DNA of 64,000 nt from Janthinobacterium sp. 17J80-10 (GTDB lineage: Bacteria; Pseudomonadota; Gammaproteobacteria; Burkholderiales; Burkholderiaceae_D). Below, piece after piece: positions 26,206 to 34,988 of the stretch (position 1 is its first letter; each line of letters begins with the position of its first letter). Below the pieces are notes generated by a model. That model saw only the letters and a list, made by a program, of their open reading frames with translations. It was not told the origin of the DNA and made no database searches. The stretch lies in NCBI RefSeq assembly GCF_004114795.1, contig NZ_CP035311.1, positions 1,426,001-1,490,000 on the forward strand, given 5' to 3'. The position numbers and the translations under genes were made by a program.

Positions 26206-26838
26206 TTAAAAACGGAATCCCGGCGGGGCATTGCCAACGGCGGGCGGGGCGCTGGTGGCCGGCGTTTCCGCACCATTGGCGCTTGCCTGCCCGCGCTGTG
26301 CGGCTTTTTCGATCTTTGCCTTGGGCGCGGCTGCTTCCGCTGCCGGCTGGCGGTAAGTCTTGGGCAACGTGCTGGTCTGGGGGTAGCCGGCGGCTGACAA
26401 TGTCGCGCCCCAGGCACCGGACTCGAAACCGGTATGCTTGTCGCGGCCGATCGTTACTGCTGGCAGGCGCGACTCGCTGACGGCCTGTTTGAGGCGGGCG
26501 ATATCGTCGTTGGTTGTGACCGTCTTTTCGGCAAATGGCACGCCGCGCTGCTTGAGATAGCTGCGTGCCTCTTCGCAAGGCTCACACTTGTCGCCGGTAT
26601 AGAGCGTCACCGGATGGTTGCGCACTGCCTGCGCCAGTTCGTAGGGCAGGCCGGCGGCGCTGGCGCCGCCGGCGGCGCTGGCGATGTCCTTCTGCTCGAC
26701 CTGCTTGGCGGTTTTTGGCGGCGGCACATCGCTGTAAGTGATCTTGCCGTCAGGACCTACCCACTTGTACAGCTGGGCATGGGCCGCGCCGGCAGCGAGC
26801 AGCATTGTCAGGACAAGAACAGATGCGGTGGAATTCAT
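26206..26838 (-). CDS. Periplasmic DUF4124-glutaredoxin fusion protein
   Basis: This 210-residue protein has a signal peptide (about 1-21), then a DUF4124 segment (QLYKWVGPDGKITYSDVPPP). A glutaredoxin-like domain follows, starting VTLYTGDKCEPCEEARSYLK with the redox motif CEPC, and RLPAVTIGRDKHTGF as the cis-proline region. The C-terminal ~50 residues are Ala/Pro-rich. It is likely a periplasmic thiol-disulfide protein, since glutaredoxin folds outside the cytoplasm cannot use glutathione reductase directly. Partner unknown. Confidence 0.85.
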   Translation of the reverse strand: MNSTASVLVLTMLLAAGAAHAQLYKWVGPDGKITYSDVPPPKTAKQVEQKDIASAAGGASAAGLPYELAQAVRNHPVTLYTGDKCEPCEEARSYLKQRGVPFAEKTVTTNDDIARLKQAVSESRLPAVTIGRDKHTGFESGAWGATLSAAGYPQTSTLPKTYRQPAAEAAAPKAKIEKAAQRGQASANGAETPATSAPPAVGNAPPGFRF

Positions 26839-26868
26839 TAAGCCTCCTTGATTCGCCTTGTTTTTTTA

Positions 26869-28938
26869 TTACGCGCTCATGCCATTATGCCGCAACAGCG
26901 CATCGATATTCGGTTCCCTGCCGCGGAAAGCCATGAACGATTCCAGGGCAGGGCGCGAGCCGCCCATGGCCAGCACTTCCTGGGAAAACTTCAGGCCGGC
27001 TTCGCTCGACAGGATGTTGCCGGTGGCTTCGCTGGCTTCCTCGAACATGCTGTAGGCGTCTGCGGACAGGACTTCGGCCCACTTGTAGCTATAGTAACCT
27101 GCCGAATAGCCGCCGGCAAAGATATGGCCGAAGGAGTGTTGGAAACGGTTGAATGCCGGCGGAATGATGACCGCCACGCGCTGGCGCAATTCGGTCAGCA
27201 TGTCCTGCACGCTTTTGCCGCCATTCGGGTCGTAGTCGTAGTGCAGGTGCATGTCGAACAGCGAAAACTCGACCTGGCGCAGCATCTGCAGGCCGGACTG
27301 GAAGTTTTTCGCGGCGACCATCTTGTCGTACAGCGCGCGCGGCAGTGGCGCGCCGGTGTCCATGTGCGCCGTCATGTGCTGCAACACTTCCCATTCCCAG
27401 CAAAAGTTTTCCATGAATTGCGATGGCAATTCGACAGCATCCCACTCGACGCCGGCAATGCCGGATACGCTCAGGTCGTCGACTTCGGTCAGCATGTGGT
27501 GCAGGCCGTGGCCGAATTCATGGAACAGGGTGATGACTTCGTCATGGGTGAACAGCGCCGGGCGCTCGCGGCCATCGACCGTGACGGGTTCGCTGAAATT
27601 GCAGGTCAGGTAAGCCACCGGCGTCTGGATGCGGTCGGCCAGCCTGCGCCGGCCGCGCGCGTCATCCATCCAGGCGCCGCCGCGCTTGCCGTTGCGGGCG
27701 TACAGGTCGAGGTAGAACTGGCCCAGCAGCTCGCCATCCCGCTCGATGCGGAAGAACTTCACATCCTTGTGCCAGACCGCGGCGCTGTCGGGCTTGATGT
27801 CCACGGCGAACAGGCTTTGCACCACGCGGAACAGGCCTTCGATGACTTTCGGCTCGGGGAAGTATTCCTTCACTTCCTGCTCGGAAAAGGCGTAGCGCTT
27901 CTCGCGCAGCTTTTCCGAGGCATAGGCCATGTCCCAGGCTTCGAGCTGGGCCAGGCCGAGTTCATCCCTGGCGAAGCTGCGCAGCTCGGCCAGGTCCTTT
28001 TCGGCGAAGGGACGGGCGCGTTGCGCCAGGTCTTCCAGGAAGCCGATCACGTGCTGCGGCGACTCCGCCATTTTCGGCACCAGCGAGACTTCGGCAAAGT
28101 TGCCGTACTCCAGCAGGGCGGCTTCCTCGGCGCGCAGCTTCAGGAGGTCGACGATATTTTGCGTATTGTCCCACTCGGGTTTGGCGCCGAGTTCGGAGGC
28201 CTTGGTAGCGTTGGCGCGGTAGATGGTTTCGCGCAGGGCACGGTTGTCAGCGTACTGCAGCAGCGGGAAGTAGGACGGGAAGTGCAGGCTGAACTTGTAG
28301 CCGGCTTTGCCATCCTTTTCGGCAGCGGTGCGCGCGGCCTGCTTCACGTCATCGGGCAGGCCCGCCAAGTCCGCTTCGCTGTCGACGAAGAGGGCATAGT
28401 CATTGGTGGCGTCCAGCACGTTTTCGGAAAAGCGCGTGGAAATGACGGCATGCTTTTCCTGGATTTCGGCAAAACGCGGCTTCTTGTCCTCGGCAAGTTC
28501 GGCGCCGCCCAGGCGAAAGTCGCGCACGGCATTTTCAATGATTTTCTGGCGTGCCGGCGACAGGCGGGCAAAACCGGCGCTGGCCTGCAATGCCTTGTAT
28601 TTTTCGAACAGGGCCAGGTTTTGCGCCAGCGCAGTCCAGAACTCGGTGACCTTCGGCTGGTTTTCATTGTAGGCCGCGCGCAGCTCCGGGGTGTCGACCA
28701 CGGCGTTGAGGTGGCCGACCACGCCCCAGGCCCGCCCCAGCATTTCCGTGGCGTTTTCCAGGGGTTCGACGAAGTTTTCCCAGCTTACCTCCGCAACCGG
28801 TGCTTCCAGTTGCGCCACCACGGCGCGGTTTTGCTCCAGCAAGGCGTCGATGGCAGGGGTGACATGCTCAGGCTGGATTGCTTCGAAGCGGGGCAAGTCG
28901 GAAAAATCGAGCAGTGGGTTTGCAGTGGTGGCGCTCAT
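26869..28938 (-). CDS. prlC: Oligopeptidase A (M3 family)
   Basis: Start chosen at MSATTANPLLDFSDLPRFEA (28938), giving 689 residues, the usual M3A length. The zinc motif HEFGHGLHH lies around residue 475, with the third ligand Glu some 25-30 residues later in VEWDAVELPSQF. The enzyme is a cytoplasmic metallopeptidase that degrades signal peptides and other short peptides. The open frame continues upstream into the repeat region and is not coding there. It lies downstream of folD. Confidence 0.96.
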   Translation of the reverse strand: MSATTANPLLDFSDLPRFEAIQPEHVTPAIDALLEQNRAVVAQLEAPVAEVSWENFVEPLENATEMLGRAWGVVGHLNAVVDTPELRAAYNENQPKVTEFWTALAQNLALFEKYKALQASAGFARLSPARQKIIENAVRDFRLGGAELAEDKKPRFAEIQEKHAVISTRFSENVLDATNDYALFVDSEADLAGLPDDVKQAARTAAEKDGKAGYKFSLHFPSYFPLLQYADNRALRETIYRANATKASELGAKPEWDNTQNIVDLLKLRAEEAALLEYGNFAEVSLVPKMAESPQHVIGFLEDLAQRARPFAEKDLAELRSFARDELGLAQLEAWDMAYASEKLREKRYAFSEQEVKEYFPEPKVIEGLFRVVQSLFAVDIKPDSAAVWHKDVKFFRIERDGELLGQFYLDLYARNGKRGGAWMDDARGRRRLADRIQTPVAYLTCNFSEPVTVDGRERPALFTHDEVITLFHEFGHGLHHMLTEVDDLSVSGIAGVEWDAVELPSQFMENFCWEWEVLQHMTAHMDTGAPLPRALYDKMVAAKNFQSGLQMLRQVEFSLFDMHLHYDYDPNGGKSVQDMLTELRQRVAVIIPPAFNRFQHSFGHIFAGGYSAGYYSYKWAEVLSADAYSMFEEASEATGNILSSEAGLKFSQEVLAMGGSRPALESFMAFRGREPNIDALLRHNGMSA

Positions 28939-28962
28939 GGTGTGTGCTTTCAATTTCAAAGA

Positions 28963-29098
28963 GTGTTGGGGACAGAGTAACTCGACGCACTGTGGTACTT
29001 GCAGTATGCGTAAAAGCTTGCAAGCTTTTACCGCTACGCCGGCAAGCGGCATGCCGCTTGAAACCCCGGCTCGCTCTCATAAACTCTATCCCCAATTA
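28963..29098. repeat. REP-like element with terminal inverted repeats and internal palindromes, copy 2
   Basis: The ~136-base element fills the folD-prlC gap. Its left end TTGGGGACAGAGTAACTC and right end (read on the minus strand) TTGGGGATAGAGTTTATG are imperfect inverted repeats. Inside are two near-perfect palindromes: GTAAAAGCTTGCAAGCTTTTAC (22 bases; here given as two arms around GCTTGCAAGC) and CAAGCGGCATGCCGCTTG. The left 22 bases match 11768-11789 exactly in the other orientation. Confidence 0.65.
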
Positions 29099-29099
29099 G

Positions 29100-29945
29100 T
29101 TAAACTCGTTCCGCTGCTTCAATCGTATTTACCAGCAGCATGGTAATCGTCATCGGGCCCACGCCGCGTGGCACCGGGGAAATATAGCCAGCGACGTCCT
29201 TTGCGCCGGCGAAATCGACATCGCCGCACAGCTTGCCGTTTTCATCCTGGTTGATGCCGACATCGATGACGATGGCGCCCGGCTTGATCATGTCTGCTTT
29301 CAGGGTATTGCGGCGGCCGACGGCGGCCACCACCACGTCGGCCTGGCGGGTGTGGTAGCCCAGGTCCGGCGTTCCGCTATGACAGATGGTGACGGTAGCG
29401 TTGGCTTGCAAGAGCAGGAGTGCCATCGGCTTGCCGACGGTATTGCTGCGGCCGATGACCACGGCATGCTTGCCGCGCAAATCGACGCCGGTGCTTTCAA
29501 TCATTTTCATGCAGCCGTACGGGGTGCAGGGGCGGAAACCCGGCAGGCCGGCCATCAGTTCGCCGGCGGACAGCACCGAATAGCCATCCACATCCTTGGC
29601 AGTGGAAATCGCCTCGATGACCTTGTGCGCGCTGATATGGGGCGGCAGCGGCATTTGTACCAGGATGCCATGGATGGCGGGGTCCTTGTTCAGGGCGTCG
29701 ATGCGTGCGAGCAAGTCGGCTTCGGCCAGGCTGGCTTCGTATTTTTCCAGCACGGAACGCAGGCCGGCGTCTTCGCACGCCTTGACCTTGTTCCTGACAT
29801 ACACGTGGCTGGCAGGATCATCGCCCACCAGGATGACGGCCAATCCGGGCTGTTTGCCTTGCGCGGTAAGCGCTGCCGCACGTTCTGCGACTTCGGCGCG
29901 GATTTTTTGGGAAAGCAGGGTGCCGTCAATAATTTGTGCAGTCAT
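29100..29945 (-). CDS. folD: Methylenetetrahydrofolate dehydrogenase/cyclohydrolase
   Basis: From [20 protein letters not shown] (29945) the protein is 281 residues. It shows the FolD signatures: [14 protein letters not shown] with the catalytic Lys, the [11 protein letters not shown] loop and the NADP-binding [17 protein letters not shown]. It interconverts 5,10-methylene- and 10-formyl-THF in one-carbon metabolism. The longer upstream frame lacks homology. Downstream is the REP-like element, then prlC. Confidence 0.96.
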   Translation of the reverse strand: MTAQIIDGTLLSQKIRAEVAERAAALTAQGKQPGLAVILVGDDPASHVYVRNKVKACEDAGLRSVLEKYEASLAEADLLARIDALNKDPAIHGILVQMPLPPHISAHKVIEAISTAKDVDGYSVLSAGELMAGLPGFRPCTPYGCMKMIESTGVDLRGKHAVVIGRSNTVGKPMALLLLQANATVTICHSGTPDLGYHTRQADVVVAAVGRRNTLKADMIKPGAIVIDVGINQDENGKLCGDVDFAGAKDVAGYISPVPRGVGPMTITMLLVNTIEAAERV

Positions 29946-30250
29946 GATGAGTGTATCAAGATTAAAAGTGGTCAAAACGAGATTATAGAGCCTGGCTCGC
30001 CAGACAAGGCTGCCGTAAAGGTAATCCGTTTGGAGTTAATCTTCATGCAACATGTTCCGTCAGGCGTTGGCAAACGTTGCATTGATTATATCTCGCACTG
30101 CACCATATATCTCATAATGTGGAATGCAATCTCGCTATTTGAAAAAATAAAAAGCCGTGCTACACTTTTTGCCAATGCCGCAGTTTTAATTAATGACATG
30201 CCGGATTTACATGTGGCGCACTGCATGAGCCGGCCATACAGGAGACAAGA
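29946..30250. other. 305-base divergent region between folD and the pyruvate dehydrogenase operon
   Basis: No gene is visible. It holds the presumed aceE promoter (30139-30166) and an aceE ribosome site (AGGAGAC near 30240). I did not see a PdhR-type palindrome. Confidence 0.5.
30139..30166 (+). promoter_or_regulatory. Candidate promoter of the aceE operon
   Basis: TTGAAA (30139-30144) and TACACT (30161-30166) are spaced by 16 bases, about 85 bases before the aceE ATG. Matches are moderate, so this is tentative. Confidence 0.4.
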
Positions 30251-32947
30251 ATGTCAGCCCAACTCGACCAATTGATGACGCAGGCAGCCAATGACCCGGA
30301 TGTCGTGGAGACACGGGAATGGCTGGATGCGCTTGAGGCCGTCATCGAAAACGAGGGAACCGACCGCGCCCATTACCTGATGGAGCGCATGGTGGACCTG
30401 GCGCGCCGGCGCGGCGCCCATATCCCGTTTTCCAGCAATACCGCCTACGTCAACACGATTCCCGCCCATCTCGGCGCCCATTCCCCCGGCAACCTGGAAT
30501 ATGAAGAGCGCCTGCGCTCCTGGATGCGCTGGAATGCCATGGCGATGGTGGTCAAGGCCAACCGCGCCGATGGCGACCTCGGCGGCCACATTTCCAGCTT
30601 TGCTTCGCTGGCCAACATGCTGGGCACCGGCTTCAACCATTTCTGGCATGCGCCGACCGAAGATCATGGCGGCGACCTGCTGTACATCCAGGGTCATTCC
30701 TCGCCCGGCATCTATGCCCGCGCCTTCCTAGAAGGGCGCCTGTCCGAAGACCAGTTGCTGAACTTCCGCCGCGAGGTCGACGGCAAGGGCCTGTCTTCCT
30801 ACCCGCATCCGAAGCTGATGCCGGATTTCTGGCAATTTCCCACCGTATCGATGGGCCTCGGGCCGTTGATGGCGATCTACCAGGCGCGCTTCCTGAAATA
30901 CCTGCATGCGCGCGGCATTGCCGACACCGCAAAACGCAAGGTCTGGGCTTTCTGCGGCGATGGCGAGATGGACGAGCCGGAATCGATGGGCGCCATCGGC
31001 ATGGCAGCACGCGAGCAGCTCGACAATCTCGTCATGGTGGTCAACTGCAACCTGCAGCGCCTGGATGGCCCGGTGCGCGGCAATGGCAAGATCATCCAGG
31101 AACTGGAAGCCGATTTCCGCGGCGCCGGCTGGAATGTCATCAAGGTGGTCTGGGGCGGCTACTGGGATGACCTGCTGGCGCGCGACAAGGATGGCATCCT
31201 GCAGCGCGTGATGATGGAAACCGTCGATGGCGAATACCAGAACTGCAAGGCCAATGACGGTGCCTACGTGCGCAAGCATTTCTTCGGCAAGCATCCGAAG
31301 CTGCTGGAAATGGTCGCCAACATGTCCGACGACGATGTCTGGCGCCTGAATCGCGGCGGCCACGATCCGCACAAGATTTACGCGGCCTTCAAGGCGGCCA
31401 GCGAGCACAAAGGCCAGCCGACCGTCCTGCTGGTCAAGACCATCAAGGGTTTTGGCATGGGCAAGTCGGGCGAGGCGCGCAATACTGCCCACCAGACCAA
31501 GAAGCTCGATGACGAGGCCGTGCGCGAGATGCGCGACCGCTTCAATATTCCGATTCCCGACGACAAGCTGCACGAAGTGCCGTTCTTTAAGCCGGCTGAC
31601 GATGCGCCGGAAATCAAGTACCTGCATGAGCGCCGCAAGGCGCTGGGCGGTTACTTGCCGCAGCGCCGCATGCAAGCCGACGAAAAGCTGCCGGTGCCGG
31701 AACTTTCGGCATTCAAGGCAGTGCTGGAGCCGACGGCGGAAGGCCGCGAGATTTCGACGACGCAAGCGTATGTGCGCATCTTTACGGCACTGCTGCGCGA
31801 CCCGAACCTGAGCCAGCGCCTGGTGCCGATCCTGGTCGATGAGTCGCGCACCTTTGGCATGGAAGGCCTGTTCCGCCAGATCGGCATCTTCAGCCAGCAA
31901 GGGCAGTTGTACGAACCGGTGGACCGCGACCAGGTGATGTATTACCGCGAAGACAAGGCTGGCCAGATCCTGCAGGAAGGGATCAACGAGGCGGGCGGGA
32001 TGAGTTCATGGATCGCCGCGGCGACGTCGTATTCGACGAACAACCGCGTCATGATCCCGTTCTACACGTTTTATTCGATGTTCGGCCTGCAGCGCGTCGG
32101 CGACCTGGCCTGGGCTGCCGGCGACATGCGTGCCCGCGGCTTCCTGATGGCGGGCACTGCCGGGCGCACCACGCTGAATGGCGAAGGCCTGCAGCATGAG
32201 GACGGCCACAGCCACGTGCTGGCATCGACCATCCCGAACTGCATGCCGTACGACCCGACCTATGCCCACGAGCTGGCCGTGATCATCCACGATGGCTTGA
32301 AGCGCATGGTGGAAAAGCAGGAGGATGTGTTCTATTACATCACCATCATGAATGAGAACTACAGCCATCCCGGCCTGAAGGAAGGCCAGGAGGAAAACAT
32401 CCTGAAGGGGTTGTACCTGCTGCAGGAAGGCGACGCAGGACTCAAGCACCGCGTGCAGCTCATGGGCTCCGGCACCATCCTGCGCGAATCCATCTTCGCC
32501 GCGGAGTTGTTGAAAAATGACTGGGGCATTGCCGCCGATGTCTGGTCGGCGCCGTCCTTCACCCTGCTGGCCCGCGATGGCGAGGAGGTCGAGCGCTGGA
32601 ACATGCTGCATCCCGCAGACAAGCCGCGCGCAGCGCACGTGACGCAATCGTTGCAGGGCACCAAGGGGCCGATCGTGGCGACCACCGACTACATGCGCAC
32701 ATTTGCCGAGCAGATCCGCGCGTACATGCCGAAGGGGCGCAGCTACAAGGTGCTTGGCACCGACGGTTTCGGTCGCTCGGATACCCGCGCCAAGCTGCGC
32801 GAGTTCTTCGAAGTCAATCGCTACTTCATCACGGTGGCAGCCTTGAAGGGACTGGCGGACGACGGCGCGATTTCGGCATCCGTGGTGGCCCAGGCGATCG
32901 CCAAATACGGCATCAACCCGGAAAAGCCCAACCCGATGACGGTCTGA
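30251..32947 (+). CDS. aceE: Pyruvate dehydrogenase E1 component (homodimeric)
   Basis: At 898 residues this is the homodimeric AceE type. It contains the thiamine-diphosphate motif GDGEMDEPES...NCNLQRLDGP in the first third and GMSSWIAAATSYS plus YTFYSMFGLQRVGDLAWAA in the pyrimidine domain. It decarboxylates pyruvate and reductively acetylates the E2 lipoyl group. It is the first gene of aceE-aceF-BPH-lpdA, a single-direction cluster. Length and N-terminal MSAQLDQLMTQAANDPDVVE are normal for the family. Confidence 0.98.
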   Translation: MSAQLDQLMTQAANDPDVVETREWLDALEAVIENEGTDRAHYLMERMVDLARRRGAHIPFSSNTAYVNTIPAHLGAHSPGNLEYEERLRSWMRWNAMAMVVKANRADGDLGGHISSFASLANMLGTGFNHFWHAPTEDHGGDLLYIQGHSSPGIYARAFLEGRLSEDQLLNFRREVDGKGLSSYPHPKLMPDFWQFPTVSMGLGPLMAIYQARFLKYLHARGIADTAKRKVWAFCGDGEMDEPESMGAIGMAAREQLDNLVMVVNCNLQRLDGPVRGNGKIIQELEADFRGAGWNVIKVVWGGYWDDLLARDKDGILQRVMMETVDGEYQNCKANDGAYVRKHFFGKHPKLLEMVANMSDDDVWRLNRGGHDPHKIYAAFKAASEHKGQPTVLLVKTIKGFGMGKSGEARNTAHQTKKLDDEAVREMRDRFNIPIPDDKLHEVPFFKPADDAPEIKYLHERRKALGGYLPQRRMQADEKLPVPELSAFKAVLEPTAEGREISTTQAYVRIFTALLRDPNLSQRLVPILVDESRTFGMEGLFRQIGIFSQQGQLYEPVDRDQVMYYREDKAGQILQEGINEAGGMSSWIAAATSYSTNNRVMIPFYTFYSMFGLQRVGDLAWAAGDMRARGFLMAGTAGRTTLNGEGLQHEDGHSHVLASTIPNCMPYDPTYAHELAVIIHDGLKRMVEKQEDVFYYITIMNENYSHPGLKEGQEENILKGLYLLQEGDAGLKHRVQLMGSGTILRESIFAAELLKNDWGIAADVWSAPSFTLLARDGEEVERWNMLHPADKPRAAHVTQSLQGTKGPIVATTDYMRTFAEQIRAYMPKGRSYKVLGTDGFGRSDTRAKLREFFEVNRYFITVAALKGLADDGAISASVVAQAIAKYGINPEKPNPMTV

Positions 32948-32970
32948 ACGATCACCACCTGAATAAAAAA

Positions 32971-33033
32971 ACTGCCTCCCTCAACGGGGAGCGCAACCAC
33001 CAGTAAGAGGTTCCTTCCCCTGGCAGGGGAGGC
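32971..33033 (+). other. Hairpins in the aceE-aceF spacer
   Basis: CTCCC(32976-32980)/GGGAG(32987-32991) and CTTCCCCT(33014-33021)/AGGGGAGG(33025-33032) can each pair; GCCTCCCT (32974-32981) could instead pair with AGGGGAGGC (33025-33033). The aceF ribosome site lies just after. No T run follows, so it is not a terminator. Confidence 0.45.
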
Positions 33034-33052
33034 GGAGAACGGAGCTATAACC

Positions 33053-34369
33053 ATGAGCATGACAGAAATCAAGGTGCCGGACATTGGTGACTTCAAGGAA
33101 GTGGAAGTCATTGAATTGCTGGTCAAGGTGGGGGATACGATCAAGGCGGAGCAGTCGCTGGTCACGGTGGAATCGGACAAGGCGAGCATGGAAATTCCCG
33201 CCAGCCACGCCGGCGTGGTCAAGGAACTGAAGGTCAAGATCGGCGACAAGGTGGCCGAAGGGTCGGTGCTGCTGGTGCTGGAAGCACAGGATGGCGCTGC
33301 GGCGCCGGCAGCTGCACCGGCTGCAGCCGCGCCGGCGCCGGCGCAATCTGCTGCGCCGGCGCCTGCCGTCGCGGCGCCTGCTGCGCCATTGCCGGCGGTG
33401 CAACCGCAGCCAACCATGGCCGTGGTCGAGAGCGCGCCGGCTCCAGGCGGGCGCAAGCCGCACGCGTCGCCCTCGGTGCGCAAGTTCGCGCGTGAGCTTG
33501 GCGTTGATCTGGCGCGTGTGCCGGGTTCTGGTCCCAAGGGCCGCATCGTGCAGCCGGATGTCCAGGCTTACGTAAAATCGGTGGTTTCCGGCGCAGCCGC
33601 GCCTGCGGCTGCTGCGGGCGGCGGCGCCGGCATGAACCTGCTGCCGTGGCCATCGCTGGACTTCTCGAAGTTTGGCGCCACCGAAGTACAGCCGCTGCCG
33701 CGCATCAAGAAAATCAGCGGTCCGAACCTGCACCGCAACTGGGTAATGATCCCCCACGTGACGCAGTTCGACGAGGCCGACATTACCGACCTCGAAGAAT
33801 TCCGCAAGTCCAGCAATGCTGCGCTGGCCAAGTCCGGCGTCAAGCTGACCATGCTGGCGTTCGTGATCAAGGCCTGCGTGGCCGCGCTCAGGCAATACCC
33901 TGCCTTCAATGCGTCGCTCAATGAGAAGGGCGAGAACCTGATCCTCAAGCAGTATTACAACATCGGCTTTGCCGCCGATACGCCAAATGGCCTGGTGGTG
34001 CCGGTCATCAAGGATGCAGACAAAAAGGGCATTTCACAGATCGCGGCCGAAATGGGTACGCTGTCAGCGCAGGCCCGCGATGGCAAGTTGAAGCCCGCGG
34101 ACATGCAGGGCGCCAGCTTTACCATCTCATCGCTTGGCGGCATTGGCGGCACGGCGTTCACGCCGATCATCAATGCGCCGGAAGTGGCGATCCTGGGCCT
34201 GTCCAAGTCGGCCATCAAGCCAGTATGGGATGGCAAGCAATTCGCCCCGCGCCTGCTGCTGCCGCTGTCGCTGTCGTATGACCACCGCGTCATCGATGGC
34301 GCTATGGCCGCGCGCTTCACGGTATTCCTGGGCGAGGTGCTGGCCGACATGCGCAAGACCCTGCTGTGA
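33053..34369 (+). CDS. aceF: Pyruvate dehydrogenase E2 component (dihydrolipoyl acetyltransferase)
   Basis: The 438-residue protein has one N-terminal lipoyl domain (lipoyl Lys43 in [15 protein letters not shown]), a long Ala/Pro linker, a peripheral subunit-binding domain ([20 protein letters not shown] near 143) and the acetyltransferase core. The core carries [15 protein letters not shown] with catalytic His411 and Asp415. It forms the complex core and passes acetyl groups to CoA. Having a single lipoyl domain is normal for many betaproteobacteria. It is the second gene of the operon. Confidence 0.97.
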   Translation: MSMTEIKVPDIGDFKEVEVIELLVKVGDTIKAEQSLVTVESDKASMEIPASHAGVVKELKVKIGDKVAEGSVLLVLEAQDGAAAPAAAPAAAAPAPAQSAAPAPAVAAPAAPLPAVQPQPTMAVVESAPAPGGRKPHASPSVRKFARELGVDLARVPGSGPKGRIVQPDVQAYVKSVVSGAAAPAAAAGGGAGMNLLPWPSLDFSKFGATEVQPLPRIKKISGPNLHRNWVMIPHVTQFDEADITDLEEFRKSSNAALAKSGVKLTMLAFVIKACVAALRQYPAFNASLNEKGENLILKQYYNIGFAADTPNGLVVPVIKDADKKGISQIAAEMGTLSAQARDGKLKPADMQGASFTISSLGGIGGTAFTPIINAPEVAILGLSKSAIKPVWDGKQFAPRLLLPLSLSYDHRVIDGAMAARFTVFLGEVLADMRKTLL

Positions 34370-34400
34370 GCGGCGCAGCCGACCTTACCGGAGAGCTGGC

Positions 34401-34973
34401 ATGACCACCTGCGTCGTCGTCAAGAAGGATAACCAGATTGCCATCGCCGCCGATTCGCTGGTGACATTTGGCGACACGCGCCTGTCGAGCGCCTATGAAG
34501 CCAACCGCAAGATTTTCCAGGTGGGCGAATCCTGGATCACCCTGGCGGGGACGGCGGCACACTTTCCGGTCATGCGCAAGCTGCTGACCGAGATGGGCGA
34601 GGATTGCAAGCTGAGCAGCCGCGAGGAAGTCTTCGAGACGTACTCGAAGGTGCACCAGATTTTGAAAGAGAACTACTTCCTGAATACCAAGGAAGACGAA
34701 GACGATCCTTACGAATCGTCGCAGATCACTTCGCTGATTGCCAACCCTTACGGGATTTTTGGCGTGTATTCGTATCGCGAAGTGTTCAGCTTCGACCGTT
34801 TCTGGGGCATCGGCAGCGGGCGCAATTTTGCCCTGGGAGCGATGTATGCAGTCTACGAGCAGCCCGGCAGCGCCCGCGACATTGCTCTGGCTGGAGTGCA
34901 GGCCGGGGTCGAATTCGACAAGAGTTCCGCGGCGCCGTACCAGGTTTACAGTATCGAAATGAAACAAGAATAA
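34401..34973 (+). CDS. Proteasome-like Ntn hydrolase (betaproteobacterial proteasome homologue BPH; HslV-like)
   Basis: From the ATG at 34401 (GGAGAG six bases upstream) the protein is 190 residues. After Met removal it would expose Thr1 in TTCVVVKKDNQIAIAADS, closely parallel to HslV (TTIVSVRR..). Asp17 and Lys36 (equivalent to Lys33, with a three-residue shift) and the GSGRNFALGAMYAV segment holding the HslV-like Ser are present, so all catalytic features of the threonine peptidase fold are visible. Betaproteobacteria carry such a stand-alone homologue, described as BPH, which forms double rings. No HslU-like ATPase is in the window. It lies between E2 and E3 of pyruvate dehydrogenase. Its substrate and reason for this location are unknown. 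Confidence 0.85.
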   Translation: MTTCVVVKKDNQIAIAADSLVTFGDTRLSSAYEANRKIFQVGESWITLAGTAAHFPVMRKLLTEMGEDCKLSSREEVFETYSKVHQILKENYFLNTKEDEDDPYESSQITSLIANPYGIFGVYSYREVFSFDRFWGIGSGRNFALGAMYAVYEQPGSARDIALAGVQAGVEFDKSSAAPYQVYSIEMKQE

Positions 34974-34988
34974 GTTGGAGATAACGCT

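Noticed and set aside
34401-34973. Calling the proteasome-like gene hslV.
   Set aside because: There is no hslU next to it, the position is in the PDH operon, and its sequence after the first ~25 residues departs from HslV; the BPH family fits better.
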